A stretch of 64,000 bases of DNA from Chromatiaceae bacterium (GCA_024235415.1 JACKML010000002.1:404248-468247), one strand, 5' to 3'. Shown: positions 34,818 to 43,998, numbered from the stretch's first letter. Program-made: numbers and translations. The notes: generated by a model from the letters alone, not told the origin.

Positions 34818-35630
34818 TCACCGTCGGGGCAACAACCCCAGGGGATCGACGGGCCTACCGTCGCGTCTGATTTCAAAATGCAGCAGCGGGTTGCCATTGT
34901 TGGCAGTACCCATCTCCGCAATATTTTGTCCTTTGGTGACCTGATCGCCTTCTTTGACCAGGATCGATCTGTTGTGCCCGTAAGCACTCAGATAATTATC
35001 ATTATGTTTGACGATGATAAGCTGCCCGTAGCCGATCAGTCCACTACCGCTATACACCACCTTTCCAGCCTCGGCGGCCTTGATTGGGAGACCGTTACGG
35101 CCGGCTATCTTGATGCCGTTACGCAGTGGATCGTCTGCTTTGAACGACGATACGACCTGGCCGTGAGCAGGCCAGCTCCAGGCGAGTCTTCGCGCAGGTG
35201 AAGGTACGGGATCGGGCTTGCGCTGCGGCCGCTTTACCGGACTGACCGTTGGTCGTGCCGCGGTCGTTGATGCGGGTGGTGGAGGTCTTGTGGCAGGAGG
35301 CGCGAGGCGAAGCGTCTGCCCGGGAAAAATATGATACGGGGGACGTATACCGTTCCACGCGGCGATAAGGCGGTAATCGACCCCCCTCTGCCACGCGATG
35401 CCGTACAGGGTGTCACCCCGCTGCACCCGATACTCATCGACACGCAGCGTGCCACGCACCGGCTTCGGCGTCGGCGCCCTGCTGCCACGCGTCTCCACCG
35501 GTGCACGCCAGCTTGCCGTGCAACCCGACAGGTGGACGACAATGCCGGCAAGACAGCACGCAAGCAGCATCCGTCCGCACCTGCCGGACGTCACTGTACA
35601 CAACAATTTCCGTAAGGCTTCGTGCTTCAA
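34818..35630 (-). CDS. nlpD: NlpD-like lipoprotein with LysM and degenerate LytM domain
   Basis: Outer membrane lipoprotein that in E. coli activates the amidase AmiC at the septum. A lipobox VHLSGC places the lipidated cysteine near residue 37. One LysM domain (about 66-109, YRVQRGDTLYGIAW) precedes a Pro-rich linker and an M23/LytM domain (about 150-268). The zinc ligands are lost: NGIKIAG has Lys where active enzymes have the metal-binding Asp, and LHFEIR keeps only one His. It is thus an activator rather than a peptidase. The start is uncertain: TTG 35630, or ATG 35570 with a CAGG site but a less basic signal peptide. Confidence 0.92.
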   Translation of the reverse strand: MKHEALRKLLCTVTSGRCGRMLLACCLAGIVVHLSGCTASWRAPVETRGSRAPTPKPVRGTLRVDEYRVQRGDTLYGIAWQRGVDYRLIAAWNGIRPPYHIFPGQTLRLAPPATRPPPPASTTAARPTVSPVKRPQRKPDPVPSPARRLAWSWPAHGQVVSSFKADDPLRNGIKIAGRNGLPIKAAEAGKVVYSGSGLIGYGQLIIVKHNDNYLSAYGHNRSILVKEGDQVTKGQNIAEMGTANNGNPLLHFEIRRDGRPVDPLGLLPRR

Positions 35631-35655
35631 GTCCCCGGTACTTTACGGCGCCAGA

Positions 35656-36234
35656 TCATGATCTGTAGATGAAGAATATGATGAGCAGCGCTGCAACCGT
35701 CAACCACCCAAGCCAGTCGACCCAACGGTGCAACCTCTGTTCCATTGCCTCGCCACCCCAGGACATGAGCAGGGCGACCAGGTAGAAACGCAGACCGCGT
35801 CCGATAAACGATGCCAGCATGAACGGCAGGAAGGCCATGCTGACCACCCCGGCCGTGATAGTGAACACCTTATAGGGGATCGGTGAAAAACCGGCAGCGA
35901 AGATTGCGAGGAAGCCCCACTCATCGAACCACTGCTGCGCCAGTGCGAAGGTCGCCGCATAACGGCCTTCCTGCAACCATGGCTGAACGAGCTCAAAGGC
36001 AAACATGCCGATCAGATAACCGAACATGCCACCCAGCACGGAGGACAGGGTGGTCAGGGTCGCGAACCACAATGCACGGCGCGGTTGCGCCAGGCTCATC
36101 GGCGCCAGCATCACGTCAGGCGGAATCGGAAAGAAAGAGGACTCGGCGAAACTCAATCCACCCAGATACCAGGGTGCACGCGGATGACGTGCCCAGCGCA
36201 TCGCCCGTTCGTACAATGGTGAAAAAATCTTCAT
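35656..36234 (-). CDS. YqaA/DedA-type VTT-domain membrane protein
   Basis: Inner membrane protein of 192 residues. The N-terminal segment FAESSFFPIPPDVMLAPMSL and the later FAAGFSPIPYKVFTITAGV followed by FMLASFIGRGLRFYLVAL are signatures of the YqaA branch of the SNARE-associated/VTT family, now linked to lipid scrambling or transport. Four to five hydrophobic segments are seen. It starts one base after the pcm stop and precedes nlpD, so it belongs to the surE-pcm-nlpD-rpoS transcript. This position is common outside the enterobacteria. Confidence 0.9.
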   Translation of the reverse strand: MKIFSPLYERAMRWARHPRAPWYLGGLSFAESSFFPIPPDVMLAPMSLAQPRRALWFATLTTLSSVLGGMFGYLIGMFAFELVQPWLQEGRYAATFALAQQWFDEWGFLAIFAAGFSPIPYKVFTITAGVVSMAFLPFMLASFIGRGLRFYLVALLMSWGGEAMEQRLHRWVDWLGWLTVAALLIIFFIYRS

Positions 36235-36894
36235 TCAGCTCACGCCGGTGACCAGCGGGACGAAGCTCACCCGCTCGAGCAACTCGTGCTCATAACCATC
36301 GGTCGTCCGAATGACTCGCACGAGTGCCTGCTCATCGCGACGGCCGATCGGCAGCACCATCCGGCCGCCTGGACAAAGCTGCTCCACCAGCGCCAGCGGG
36401 ATGCCCTCGGGCGCGGCGGTGACGATGATGCCGTCAAACGGCGCATACTCGGGCAGCCCCATTCCGCCATCGGTATGCTTGGTAACGATGTTGCGTATTT
36501 TCAATGCCTGGAAACGCCGACGCGCCTGATCGAGCAGCACCTTGATCCGTTCAGTTGTATAGACGCGTCGTACCAGGGGCGCCAGCACCGCGGTCTGGTA
36601 CCCCGAACCTGTCCCCACTTCCATGACGCTCTCCAGCGGGCCACCCTCCAGCAATGCCTCAGTCATACGCGCGACGATATAGGGCTGGGAGATCGTCTGG
36701 CCGTTACCGATCGGAAGTGCCGTGTCCTCGTAGGCGCGGCTCGCCAGCGCCTCATCGACGAACAGGTGGCGCGGTGTATTGCGCATGCTATCGAGTACGT
36801 GATGGTCGCGGATGCCTTCATCACGCAGCCGCTGGATCAGGCGCTCGCGCGTACGCTGCGAAGTCATGCCGATACCCAGATTCCCCGGCGTCAT
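36235..36894 (-). CDS. pcm: Protein-L-isoaspartate O-methyltransferase
   Basis: Repair enzyme of 219 residues that methylates isoaspartyl residues in aged proteins using SAM. Motif I is VMEVGTGSGYQTAVLA; the family hallmark DTALPIGNGQTISQPYIVARM is intact. Its ATG overlaps the surE stop as ATGA, the classical surE-pcm pair found upstream of rpoS. Stationary-phase expression is expected from that context. A second ATG (residue 10) is possible, but the coupled one is preferred. Confidence 0.95.
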   Translation of the reverse strand: MTPGNLGIGMTSQRTRERLIQRLRDEGIRDHHVLDSMRNTPRHLFVDEALASRAYEDTALPIGNGQTISQPYIVARMTEALLEGGPLESVMEVGTGSGYQTAVLAPLVRRVYTTERIKVLLDQARRRFQALKIRNIVTKHTDGGMGLPEYAPFDGIIVTAAPEGIPLALVEQLCPGGRMVLPIGRRDEQALVRVIRTTDGYEHELLERVSFVPLVTGVS

Positions 36895-37640
36895 CTTTCG
36901 AGCTCCAGCCAGGTCGCCAGCGATACCAACGCCTGGTGCCGCGTCAGATCGACCTGCAACGGCGTAATCGACACGAAGCCATTGCGCACCGCATGAAAAT
37001 CCGTACCCGGACCAGCATCCTGCTCCGCACCTGCGGGACCCACCCAGTAGATCGGCCGCCCGCGCGGGTCTTCGGCCTTTACCACTGGTTCGGCCTTGTG
37101 ACGATGACCGAGGCGGGTTGCCACCATGCCCTGCAGTTCCTCATAAGGAAGGTCCGGCACATTGACGTTGAGTATCGAATCCGCCGCCAGTGGTCTTTCG
37201 CACAGACGCTGCACCAGCTCGACAGCGACCCGGGCCGCCGAATCGAAATAACGCGGCGTATGCGATGCAATCGAGATCGCGATCGCCGGGTAACCGAGAA
37301 AGCGCCCCTCGGTAGCCGCCGCAACCGTACCCGAATAGATTACGTCATCGCCCATGTTTGCGCCCGCGTTGATCCCCGATACCACCATGTCCGGTTCTTC
37401 TTCCAAAAGTCCGGTGATCGCAAGGTGGACGCAGTCTGTCGGCGTACCCTCCACGCGAATGAAGCCGTTCTCACCGGCACGCGCACGAATGGGCTGTTCC
37501 AGGGTAAGGGAGTTGCTCGCGCCGCTTCGATCACGGTCCGGCGCCACCACGACCGTTTCCGCAATGCCCGAGATGGCGCTGTGCAGTGCCGCGAGGCCCG
37601 GGGCCTGATAACCGTCATCGTTGCTGAGAAGAATTCGCAT
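36891..37640 (-). CDS. surE: 5'/3'-nucleotidase SurE
   Basis: Metal-dependent survival protein of 249 residues dephosphorylating nucleoside monophosphates and short polyphosphate. The ATG at 37640 starts MRILLSNDDGYQAPGL, with the catalytic Asp-Asp pair at residues 8-9. Ser/Asn metal ligands follow in DRSGASNSLT, and VSGINAGANMGDDVIYSGTV is the central signature. The longer open frame to 37706 has no family character. It heads the surE-pcm-yqaA-nlpD-rpoS cluster and is divergent from the Smr-domain gene. Confidence 0.96.
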   Translation of the reverse strand: MRILLSNDDGYQAPGLAALHSAISGIAETVVVAPDRDRSGASNSLTLEQPIRARAGENGFIRVEGTPTDCVHLAITGLLEEEPDMVVSGINAGANMGDDVIYSGTVAAATEGRFLGYPAIAISIASHTPRYFDSAARVAVELVQRLCERPLAADSILNVNVPDLPYEELQGMVATRLGHRHKAEPVVKAEDPRGRPIYWVGPAGAEQDAGPGTDFHAVRNGFVSITPLQVDLTRHQALVSLATWLELER

Positions 37641-37760
37641 ACCATCCTGAGTGCCGACCGGACATTGTCGCCGGGCGGTTTTTTTGGCTGACCGATGATA
37701 CTGCAAACCCTGCCCTGCCTCACCTTGATCTGGACCCGATAAGCCGTTTCAATCACCGCC

Positions 37761-38303
37761 ATGGGCGACCCAGACAACAACCCGGACGACAAAGACGACG
37801 GCACATTCCGCGAGGCGATGCGCGACGTCGAACCCATCGAAGACGGGCGCGCGCTCCCATACCGTAAAAAACGCCGCCCCGAACCCCTCAATCTGCCAGT
37901 CGGTGATGAACGTGCGGATGACTTCGCCGACCTGGCAATCGAGACCGGGGAGTTCCTGGAGTTTCGCCGTCCAGGTATCCAGAACCGTGTATTCCGTGAT
38001 CTGCAGCGCGGTGTGATCGAGGCGCAGGGGACGCTGGACCTGCATGGCCTTCGTGTACGCGAGGCCAAGCCGGCATTGGCGAGGTTCCTCAATTACAGCC
38101 TGGCCAGCGGCCGGCGCTGTGTCCGCATCATCCATGGCAAGGGCATCGGCTCTGGTGGCCAGCAGCCCGTTTTGAAGCAGAAGACCAACCAATGGCTGCG
38201 CCAGAAAGACGAAGTGCTCGCCTTCGTGACCGCGCCGCGTTGGGATGGCGGCAGTGGTGCGGTCTATGTGTTGTTGTCAGGCAAGTATCGGCGGCACGAT
38301 TAG
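37761..38303 (+). CDS. Smr-domain protein (SmrA type)
   Basis: A 180-residue protein with a polar N-terminal region and a C-terminal Smr domain (about 88-175). The LDLHGL (92-97) and HGKGIGS (125-131) motifs are intact. Smr domains are DNA- or RNA-nicking endonucleases; in proteobacteria SmrB cleaves mRNA at collided ribosomes, while SmrA-like proteins such as this one are less understood. It lies on the plus strand between surE and truD, which are neighbours in E. coli. Confidence 0.9.
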   Translation: MGDPDNNPDDKDDGTFREAMRDVEPIEDGRALPYRKKRRPEPLNLPVGDERADDFADLAIETGEFLEFRRPGIQNRVFRDLQRGVIEAQGTLDLHGLRVREAKPALARFLNYSLASGRRCVRIIHGKGIGSGGQQPVLKQKTNQWLRQKDEVLAFVTAPRWDGGSGAVYVLLSGKYRRHD

Positions 38304-38319
38304 CCACGCAATCGCCGCA

Positions 38320-39396
38320 TCAGGAATCCGGATCGGTTTCATCTGCGTCCGGCGAACAGACGATCTCGCGCAACACCGCGGTCGCAAAGGCCCCGGCGAC
38401 CAGATGAAACGACAGCAGCAGTGCATCGCCCTGCCATTGCCACGCCAATCCGGAGACCACCAGTCGGAACGCACGCCGGTCAGCATCCAGCCCCAGGCGC
38501 GTCAAACCCGCGATCCACGGCTGCGCATCGGCAAGCGCCCGTTCCTCGTTCAGTTTGGCATCCGCATCGGGCTGCAGCGCACGTCTCACACGACCGCACA
38601 AGGGACCGGTCGGATGAATATCCAGTTGTGCAAGTCTGTCCGCAATCGACGGGTCCGCAGGCTCGTACATGAATTGCCGCTGTGATCCCTCCAGGGACAT
38701 CACGTCACCGTCTATCGCCCGGTCCCAGTTTCCAGCGCTGACGCGCGCCGCCAGCACCTGATTGAAAAGCTGAGAGCGCGCCGCCGACAGCAGCATGCTG
38801 CGCTGCTCACGCCCACCTCTGCGACCGCGCCCGGCCAGCAGTTCATCCGCACGCTGCAGGTTTTGTCCGCCACGTCCGAAGCGCTGACTGCCAAAATAGT
38901 TGGGTACGCCGGCATCACGGATGCGTTGCAAGCGCTGCTCGGCCTCGGCGACGTCACCCGCCACGCTGTCGATCCTGATGCCGAAGCGATTGCCGCGCAG
39001 CGAGCCACGGCGGATCTTTCGGTTGTGCCGTTGCGCGTCGATCACCTGCAGGGATTCGTCCTCGATCATTGACCAGTCCGGCGCCTCGCGTCCCGGCAGC
39101 TGTACCGAAAAATGTTGCGTGGTAACCGCATTGCGGTCTTTGAGCCCGGCGTAACCGATCGCCACCTGTGGCACACCGGCGAGCCGCGCGATCGCCCTCG
39201 CCACGTCATGGGTATTGCGTTCGCGTTTGCGCACGGTCAGAAAGACGTGCTCGCCATCGCCCGAGGCCTGGTAACCCAGCTCTTCCTCGACGACGAAGTC
39301 CTCCGGCGAGGCACGCAGCCGTCCGCCCAACACCGGCCCACCATGGGCGAAAGGCAGCTCCAGCGTCGGATCACCCGATGGCAGGGACTGTGTCAT
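38320..39396 (-). CDS. truD: tRNA pseudouridine(13) synthase
   Basis: Makes pseudouridine 13 in tRNA-Glu. It has 358 residues starting at ATG 39396. The catalytic aspartate is Asp87 in GYAGLKDRNAVTTQ, and the TruD signature GVPNYFGSQRFGRGGQNL is present near 180. The start overlaps the ispF stop by one base (TGATG). The longer open frame to 39534 lies inside ispF and was rejected. The ispF-truD pair is a conserved gammaproteobacterial order. Confidence 0.95.
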   Translation of the reverse strand: MTQSLPSGDPTLELPFAHGGPVLGGRLRASPEDFVVEEELGYQASGDGEHVFLTVRKRERNTHDVARAIARLAGVPQVAIGYAGLKDRNAVTTQHFSVQLPGREAPDWSMIEDESLQVIDAQRHNRKIRRGSLRGNRFGIRIDSVAGDVAEAEQRLQRIRDAGVPNYFGSQRFGRGGQNLQRADELLAGRGRRGGREQRSMLLSAARSQLFNQVLAARVSAGNWDRAIDGDVMSLEGSQRQFMYEPADPSIADRLAQLDIHPTGPLCGRVRRALQPDADAKLNEERALADAQPWIAGLTRLGLDADRRAFRLVVSGLAWQWQGDALLLSFHLVAGAFATAVLREIVCSPDADETDPDS

Positions 39397-39869
39397 CAGA
39401 TCGCCACCAGCAGCACGACCGCATGCGCAGCGATGCCTTCGCCACGCCCTGTGTAACCCATGCGTTCGGTCGTGGTGGCCTTGACGTTGACCCTGTCTTG
39501 CGCGACCCCCATGTCCTGGGCCAGATTCGCGCACATGTCCCGGATGTATGGACCCATGCGCGGCGCCTGGGCCACGATAGTGGCGTCGAGATTGGATACC
39601 CGCAGGCCATGCGCCGCGACGGCGTCTCGCACGCGACGCAACAGTACGCGACTGTCGATTCCGCGGTACTGCTCATCCGAATCGGGAAAATGCCGCCCGA
39701 TGTCTCCAAGCCCGGCGGCACCGAGGATCGCGTCACAGATGGCATGAATGAGCACATCGCCGTCCGAATGTGCCTCCAGGCCAAGGTCGTGATCGATACG
39801 GACGCCGCCTATGACGATGTGAGTGCCTTCACAGAAGCGATGGGCATCAAAGCCGTGACCAATACGCAT
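39396..39869 (-). CDS. ispF: 2-C-methyl-D-erythritol 2,4-cyclodiphosphate synthase
   Basis: MEP-pathway enzyme of 157 residues that forms the cyclodiphosphate intermediate of isoprenoid synthesis. Zinc ligands are visible in GHGFDAHRF (Asp8, His10) and in EAHSDGDVLIHAICDAILGAA. The C-terminal KATTTERMGYTGRGEGIAAHA is the usual signature. It is immediately upstream of truD. ispD, its usual direct neighbour, is 0.85 kb away beyond a TatD-family gene placed on the other strand. Confidence 0.96.
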   Translation of the reverse strand: MRIGHGFDAHRFCEGTHIVIGGVRIDHDLGLEAHSDGDVLIHAICDAILGAAGLGDIGRHFPDSDEQYRGIDSRVLLRRVRDAVAAHGLRVSNLDATIVAQAPRMGPYIRDMCANLAQDMGVAQDRVNVKATTTERMGYTGRGEGIAAHAVVLLVAI

Positions 39870-39934
39870 GGATGATTTACACGGGTACCAGGGGGAGCGC
39901 GATCATAACACCGGTGGCGCGTTAGACTGACGTC

Positions 39935-40696
39935 ATGGAACTGTTCGATACACACTGCCACCTGGACGTCGAAGAGTTTGACGAAGACCGCAACGAGGTG
40001 CTCGCCGCGGCGCGTGCGGGCGGTGTCAGCGAGCTGCTGGTGCCGGCGGTGCAGCGCGCGACCTGGCCGGCACTGATCCGGCTGTGCGCCGGCGATGCCG
40101 GCCTTTATCCGGCACTGGGCCTGCACCCCGTGTACCTGTCCCGGCATAAACCCCAAGACGTGGCGGCACTGGCCGAGCAGGTGGCGCACACGCGACCAGT
40201 GGCCATCGGCGAGATCGGGTTGGATTGGTTCGTGCCGGATCTCGACCGCGAAACGCAGCAGCGCCTGCTGGAGGACCAACTGGAGATTGCGCAGTCGTTC
40301 GGCCTGCCCGTCGTGCTGCATGTGCGCAAGGCACATGACGCCATGCTCAATACGCTAAGACGTTACCGCCTGAACGGTGGCTTCTGCCACGCGTTCAACG
40401 GCAGCCTGGTGCAGGCGGATCGTTACCTCGACATGGGGTTCCACCTGGGGTTTGGCGGCATGCTGACCTTCGAACGGTCGAATCACCTGCGACGTCTGGC
40501 GGTTGCACTGCCGCTCGATGCGATCGTTCTCGAGACCGACGCACCAGATATGACAGTGGCCTCGCATCAACATCAACGCAACAGCCCCGCCTACCTACCG
40601 GAGGTGTTGTCCACGCTGGCCGCACTTCGTGGGATGTCGGAAGAGCAGGTCGCAAACCAGACAACTGCCACGGCGCGCCGCATTCTGCGCGTGTGA
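39935..40696 (+). CDS. TatD-family metal-dependent hydrolase
   Basis: A 253-residue TIM-barrel hydrolase, closest in style to YjjV. Metal ligands are DTHCHLD (5-11), GEIGLDWF with the central Glu, VLHVRKAHD, CHAFNGS and the final ETDAPDM. TatD proteins act as 3'-5' DNA/RNA exonucleases or D-aminoacyl-tRNA-related deacylases, so the precise substrate is open. It lies alone on the plus strand between the oppositely oriented ispF and ispD, interrupting a pair that is contiguous in E. coli. Confidence 0.9.
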   Translation: MELFDTHCHLDVEEFDEDRNEVLAAARAGGVSELLVPAVQRATWPALIRLCAGDAGLYPALGLHPVYLSRHKPQDVAALAEQVAHTRPVAIGEIGLDWFVPDLDRETQQRLLEDQLEIAQSFGLPVVLHVRKAHDAMLNTLRRYRLNGGFCHAFNGSLVQADRYLDMGFHLGFGGMLTFERSNHLRRLAVALPLDAIVLETDAPDMTVASHQHQRNSPAYLPEVLSTLAALRGMSEEQVANQTTATARRILRV

Positions 40697-40723
40697 TCGT
40701 GGGCGCGTGCCCCGCCCGACCTG

Positions 40724-41452
40724 TCAGGGCGTATGCCAGTCGGCAGTGGACTCGTCATCCTGGCGTGCCAGATAGTAAGCAGCCAACGCCAGGTCTTCGG
40801 GCCGGGTGATCTTGATATTGTCGGCACGACTTTCGATCATGATCGGGCGCTGACCCGCCCATTCGATGGCACTTGCCTCGTCGGTCACCAGATACCCCGC
40901 GTTCAGCGCGCCTTGAAGCGCATCGAACAACCGGCCAAAACGAAACATCTGCGGTGTGAATGCGCGCCACAGGTGGGTCCGCGCTACGGTCTCGACGATG
41001 CGGTCGGCAGCGTCCGTCCGTTTCATGGTGTCATGTACTGGCATGCCAAGCAGTCCACCGACGTCGTGGTCGCACAGCATGTGAATCAGGCGGTCGATGT
41101 CTTGGCGCGTAACACAGGGCCGCGCAGCGTCGTGCACCAGCACCCAGTCGCCGCGGTCTGCGCGGGTGGCCAAGGCCTGCAGTGCATTCAACACCGAGTG
41201 ACATCGTTCGACACCGCCACTCACCCGGACCAGGTCGGGATGGTCAGCAAACTCTGTTTCCGCCCACCAGCTGTCGTGCTCACTCAACGCAAGATAGATG
41301 CCATCAATCGAGGGATGCAGCAGGATGCGTTCTACCGTGTGGTCGATCACTGCACGCCCGTTGAGATCGAGGTATTGCTTGGGGACAGCACCACCCATGC
41401 GCCTGCCCACGCCGGCGGCAGGCACGATCGCCCAGAAACGCGGTTCAGTCAC
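40724..41452 (-). CDS. ispD: 2-C-methyl-D-erythritol 4-phosphate cytidylyltransferase
   Basis: MEP-pathway enzyme of 242 residues that transfers CMP to methylerythritol phosphate. The nucleotide-binding N-terminus AIVPAAGVGRRMGGAVPKQYL is typical, and VLVHDAARPCVT and DEASAIEW are further signatures. The start is GTG at 41452, which overlaps the end of ftsB by 8 bases; the same ftsB-ispD coupling occurs in E. coli. One gene separates it from ispF. Confidence 0.95.
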   Translation of the reverse strand: MTEPRFWAIVPAAGVGRRMGGAVPKQYLDLNGRAVIDHTVERILLHPSIDGIYLALSEHDSWWAETEFADHPDLVRVSGGVERCHSVLNALQALATRADRGDWVLVHDAARPCVTRQDIDRLIHMLCDHDVGGLLGMPVHDTMKRTDAADRIVETVARTHLWRAFTPQMFRFGRLFDALQGALNAGYLVTDEASAIEWAGQRPIMIESRADNIKITRPEDLALAAYYLARQDDESTADWHTP

Positions 41453-41747
41453 GCGCTTTCCCCTCTGGCGGCAACAGCTGAAAATAGGTTTCGCCTTCGC
41501 GAATCAGGCCAAGCTCACTGCGGGCACGCGCCTCGATCGCTGCCAGCCCATCTTTGAGGTCGTCGACTTCGGCCTGCAATGTGGCATTGCGCTCGTAAAG
41601 GTCGGTCAGTTCGGCACGCTGGGCCGCCAGTTGGCGCTTCAGCGTGACGACCTCGGCAAAACTGCCTTCACCGACCCACAGACGGTACTGCAGCCCCACG
41701 AGTACCAGCAGAATCACACCAACCGCCACCTGCAGCTTCCAGCTCAC
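41445..41747 (-). CDS. ftsB: Cell division protein FtsB
   Basis: Bitopic division protein of 100 residues that joins FtsL and FtsQ at the septum. A short N-terminal cytoplasmic part is followed by one transmembrane helix (about 5-21) and a coiled coil (about 29-75, LKRQLAAQRAELTDLYERNATLQAEV). The C-terminal IEARARSELGLIREGETYFQLL is the conserved FtsB end. The start is GTG at 41747. It is 17 bases after eno, reproducing the eno-ftsB-ispD order. Confidence 0.94.
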   Translation of the reverse strand: MSWKLQVAVGVILLVLVGLQYRLWVGEGSFAEVVTLKRQLAAQRAELTDLYERNATLQAEVDDLKDGLAAIEARARSELGLIREGETYFQLLPPEGKARD

Positions 41748-41764
41748 TGCCGTCCCGATCTGGA

Positions 41765-43042
41765 CTAGAAGCAGGGAAAGGCGCTTTTACCTGCGAACAC
41801 TGCGTCATCGCCCAGCTGATCTTCGATACGCATCAGCTGGTTGTACTTCGCCACTCGGTCGGAACGCGACAGCGAGCCGGTCTTGATCTGGCCGGTTGCG
41901 GTTGCGACAGCGAGATCAGCGATCGTGGTGTCCTCGGTCTCGCCAGAACGATGCGATATCACCGCACTATACCCGGCGTCATGCGCCATACCGATCGCCT
42001 CCATGGTCTCGGTGAGCGTGCCGATCTGGTTGAACTTGATCAGGATCGAGTTCGCAATTCCCTTGTCGATGCCTTCTTTGAGGATGCGCGTGTTGGTGAC
42101 GAACAGGTCATCGCCGACCAACTGAATACGCTTGCCCAGCTTCTCGGTCAACAGCTTCCATCCCGCCCAATCGCCCTCGTCCATGCCGTCCTCGATCGAA
42201 ATGATCGGATACTGGTCGACCCAGCCGGCAAGAAAATCGACGAACCCGGCCGAATCGAAGGACTTGCCCTCGGATGCCAGGACATACCTGCCCTCTTTGA
42301 AGAACTCCGAACTGGCGGCGTCGAGGCCGAGGTAGATGTCCTCGCCCGCCTTGAAACCCGCCTTGTTGATCGCTTCGAGGATGACTTCGATCGCCTCTTC
42401 ATTGGAGCGCAGGTTCGGTGCGAAGCCGCCCTCGTCTCCGACCGTCGTGGCCAGCGCCCGCTTTCCCAGCACCGATTTGAGGGCGTGAAACACCTCGGCA
42501 CCGTAACGCACCGCCTCGCGGATGGATCCGGCCGCGACCGGCAGAATCATGAACTCCTGCAGATCGACGCTGTTATCGGCATGCTCTCCACCGTTGATGA
42601 TGTTCATCATCGGCACCGGCATCCGGTAAGTGCCGGTACCCAGCGACTGATACAACGGCATCGCCTTTTCCTGCGCTGCGGCATGTGCCGCGGCAAGTGA
42701 CACCGACAGGATCGCATTGGCGCCGAGGCGCGATTTGTTTTCGGTGCCATCCAGGTCGATCATGCGGCGGTCAATTGCCTCCTGGCCGGCAACATCCTGG
42801 TCCAGCAGGGCGCTTCGGATCTCACCGTTGACATGGCCCACCGCGGTCAAGACACCCTTGCCGAGGTAGCGACCCTTGTCGCCATCACGCAGCTCCAGCG
42901 CCTCACGCGAACCAGTCGAGGCACCCGATGGGGCGACCGCACGACCGATCGCACCGTCAGCGGTCAGTACATCGGCCTCGATCGTGGGATTGCCGCGCGA
43001 ATCGAGAATCTCACGCGCGCGGATGTCGATGATTTCGGACAT
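41765..43042 (-). CDS. eno: Enolase
   Basis: Glycolytic enzyme, 425 residues, converting 2-phosphoglycerate to phosphoenolpyruvate; it can also be part of the RNA degradosome. The ATG at 43042 (MSEIIDIRAREILDSRGNPT) has AGGAG 7 bases upstream; the open frame to 43132 is longer but unsupported. Signature elements include SGASTGSREALELRD, the metal ligands in GLDAASSEF and SIEDGMDEGDW, the catalytic Lys in ILIKFNQIGTLTET, and SHRSGETEDT. It lies downstream of kdsA in the pyrG-kdsA-eno-ftsB-ispD order. Confidence 0.98.
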   Translation of the reverse strand: MSEIIDIRAREILDSRGNPTIEADVLTADGAIGRAVAPSGASTGSREALELRDGDKGRYLGKGVLTAVGHVNGEIRSALLDQDVAGQEAIDRRMIDLDGTENKSRLGANAILSVSLAAAHAAAQEKAMPLYQSLGTGTYRMPVPMMNIINGGEHADNSVDLQEFMILPVAAGSIREAVRYGAEVFHALKSVLGKRALATTVGDEGGFAPNLRSNEEAIEVILEAINKAGFKAGEDIYLGLDAASSEFFKEGRYVLASEGKSFDSAGFVDFLAGWVDQYPIISIEDGMDEGDWAGWKLLTEKLGKRIQLVGDDLFVTNTRILKEGIDKGIANSILIKFNQIGTLTETMEAIGMAHDAGYSAVISHRSGETEDTTIADLAVATATGQIKTGSLSRSDRVAKYNQLMRIEDQLGDDAVFAGKSAFPCF

Positions 43043-43164
43043 GGAAACTCCTGAATGTCGAAAAATACCGTAGCCTGCGGCGACCGGCGATGATGCGACG
43101 CTGGAAACGCCGCACCCGACGACGGGCCGCATGATTTTCTGATTTCTACCCGGTTTGGCCGGCG

Positions 43165-43998
43165 TTACAGATCTTGTTCAATGAAACCCTGGCGCTTGAC
43201 CGCCTGGTCGATCTCGACAAGCGTCTCAAGCAGCGGCCGCATCCTGTCCAGCGGCCACGAGTTTGGGCCATCCGATAGCGCATTCGCCGGGTCTGGGTGG
43301 GTCTCCATGAAGAGACCGGAGATACCAGCCGCCATCGCCGCGCGCGCCAGCACAGGGACATGCTCGCGCTGTCCACCGGATTTGCTGCCCAGGCCACCCG
43401 GCTGCTGCACCGAATGCGTCGCGTCGAACACCACCGGGCAACCGGTCGAGCGCATCACGGCGAGGCCGCGCATGTCCGACACCAGCGTGTTGTATCCGAA
43501 CGACACGCCACGCTCGCAGACCATGATCTGCTGATTGCCCGTCGCACGCGCCTTGTCGACCACGTTGCCCATGTCCCAAGGCGCAAGGAACTGCCCTTTC
43601 TTGATGTTCACCGGGCGTCCGGCACGTGCCACCGACTGAATGAAATTGGTCTGCCGACACAGAAATGCCGGCGTTTGCAGGACGTCGACGACCGCCGCGA
43701 CTTCGTCCAGCGGCGTGTCTTCGTGCACGTCGGTCAGCACCGGCAGGCCGAGCTCGGTCTTCACGCGCTCGAGAATCCGCAGGCCCTCATGCAAACCCGG
43801 GCCACGCGGGCTGTCGTGGGAAGAACGGTTGGCCTTGTCGAACGACGACTTGTAGATGAACGGGATGCCAAGCGAGGCGGTGATCTCTTTCAGAGTAGCG
43901 GCCACGGACAGTGCCGAGGCCTCGCCCTCGATAACGCAGGTCCCGGCAATGAGGAAAAACGGCCGATCCAGGCCGACCTCGAAACCACAAAGTTTCAT
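43165..43998 (-). CDS. kdsA: 3-deoxy-8-phosphooctulonate synthase (KDO-8-P synthase)
   Basis: Condenses arabinose 5-phosphate with phosphoenolpyruvate for the KDO sugar of lipopolysaccharide. It has 277 residues. Signatures are FFLIAGTCVIEGE, FIYKSSFDKANRSS with the PEP-binding lysines, GPGLHEGLRIL, and VFDATHSVQQPGG. Cys13 in AGTCVIE is the residue that distinguishes metal-dependent from metal-independent forms (Asn in E. coli), so this appears to be the metal-dependent class. Its ATG overlaps the pyrG stop as ATGA. Confidence 0.96.
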   Translation of the reverse strand: MKLCGFEVGLDRPFFLIAGTCVIEGEASALSVAATLKEITASLGIPFIYKSSFDKANRSSHDSPRGPGLHEGLRILERVKTELGLPVLTDVHEDTPLDEVAAVVDVLQTPAFLCRQTNFIQSVARAGRPVNIKKGQFLAPWDMGNVVDKARATGNQQIMVCERGVSFGYNTLVSDMRGLAVMRSTGCPVVFDATHSVQQPGGLGSKSGGQREHVPVLARAAMAAGISGLFMETHPDPANALSDGPNSWPLDRMRPLLETLVEIDQAVKRQGFIEQDL

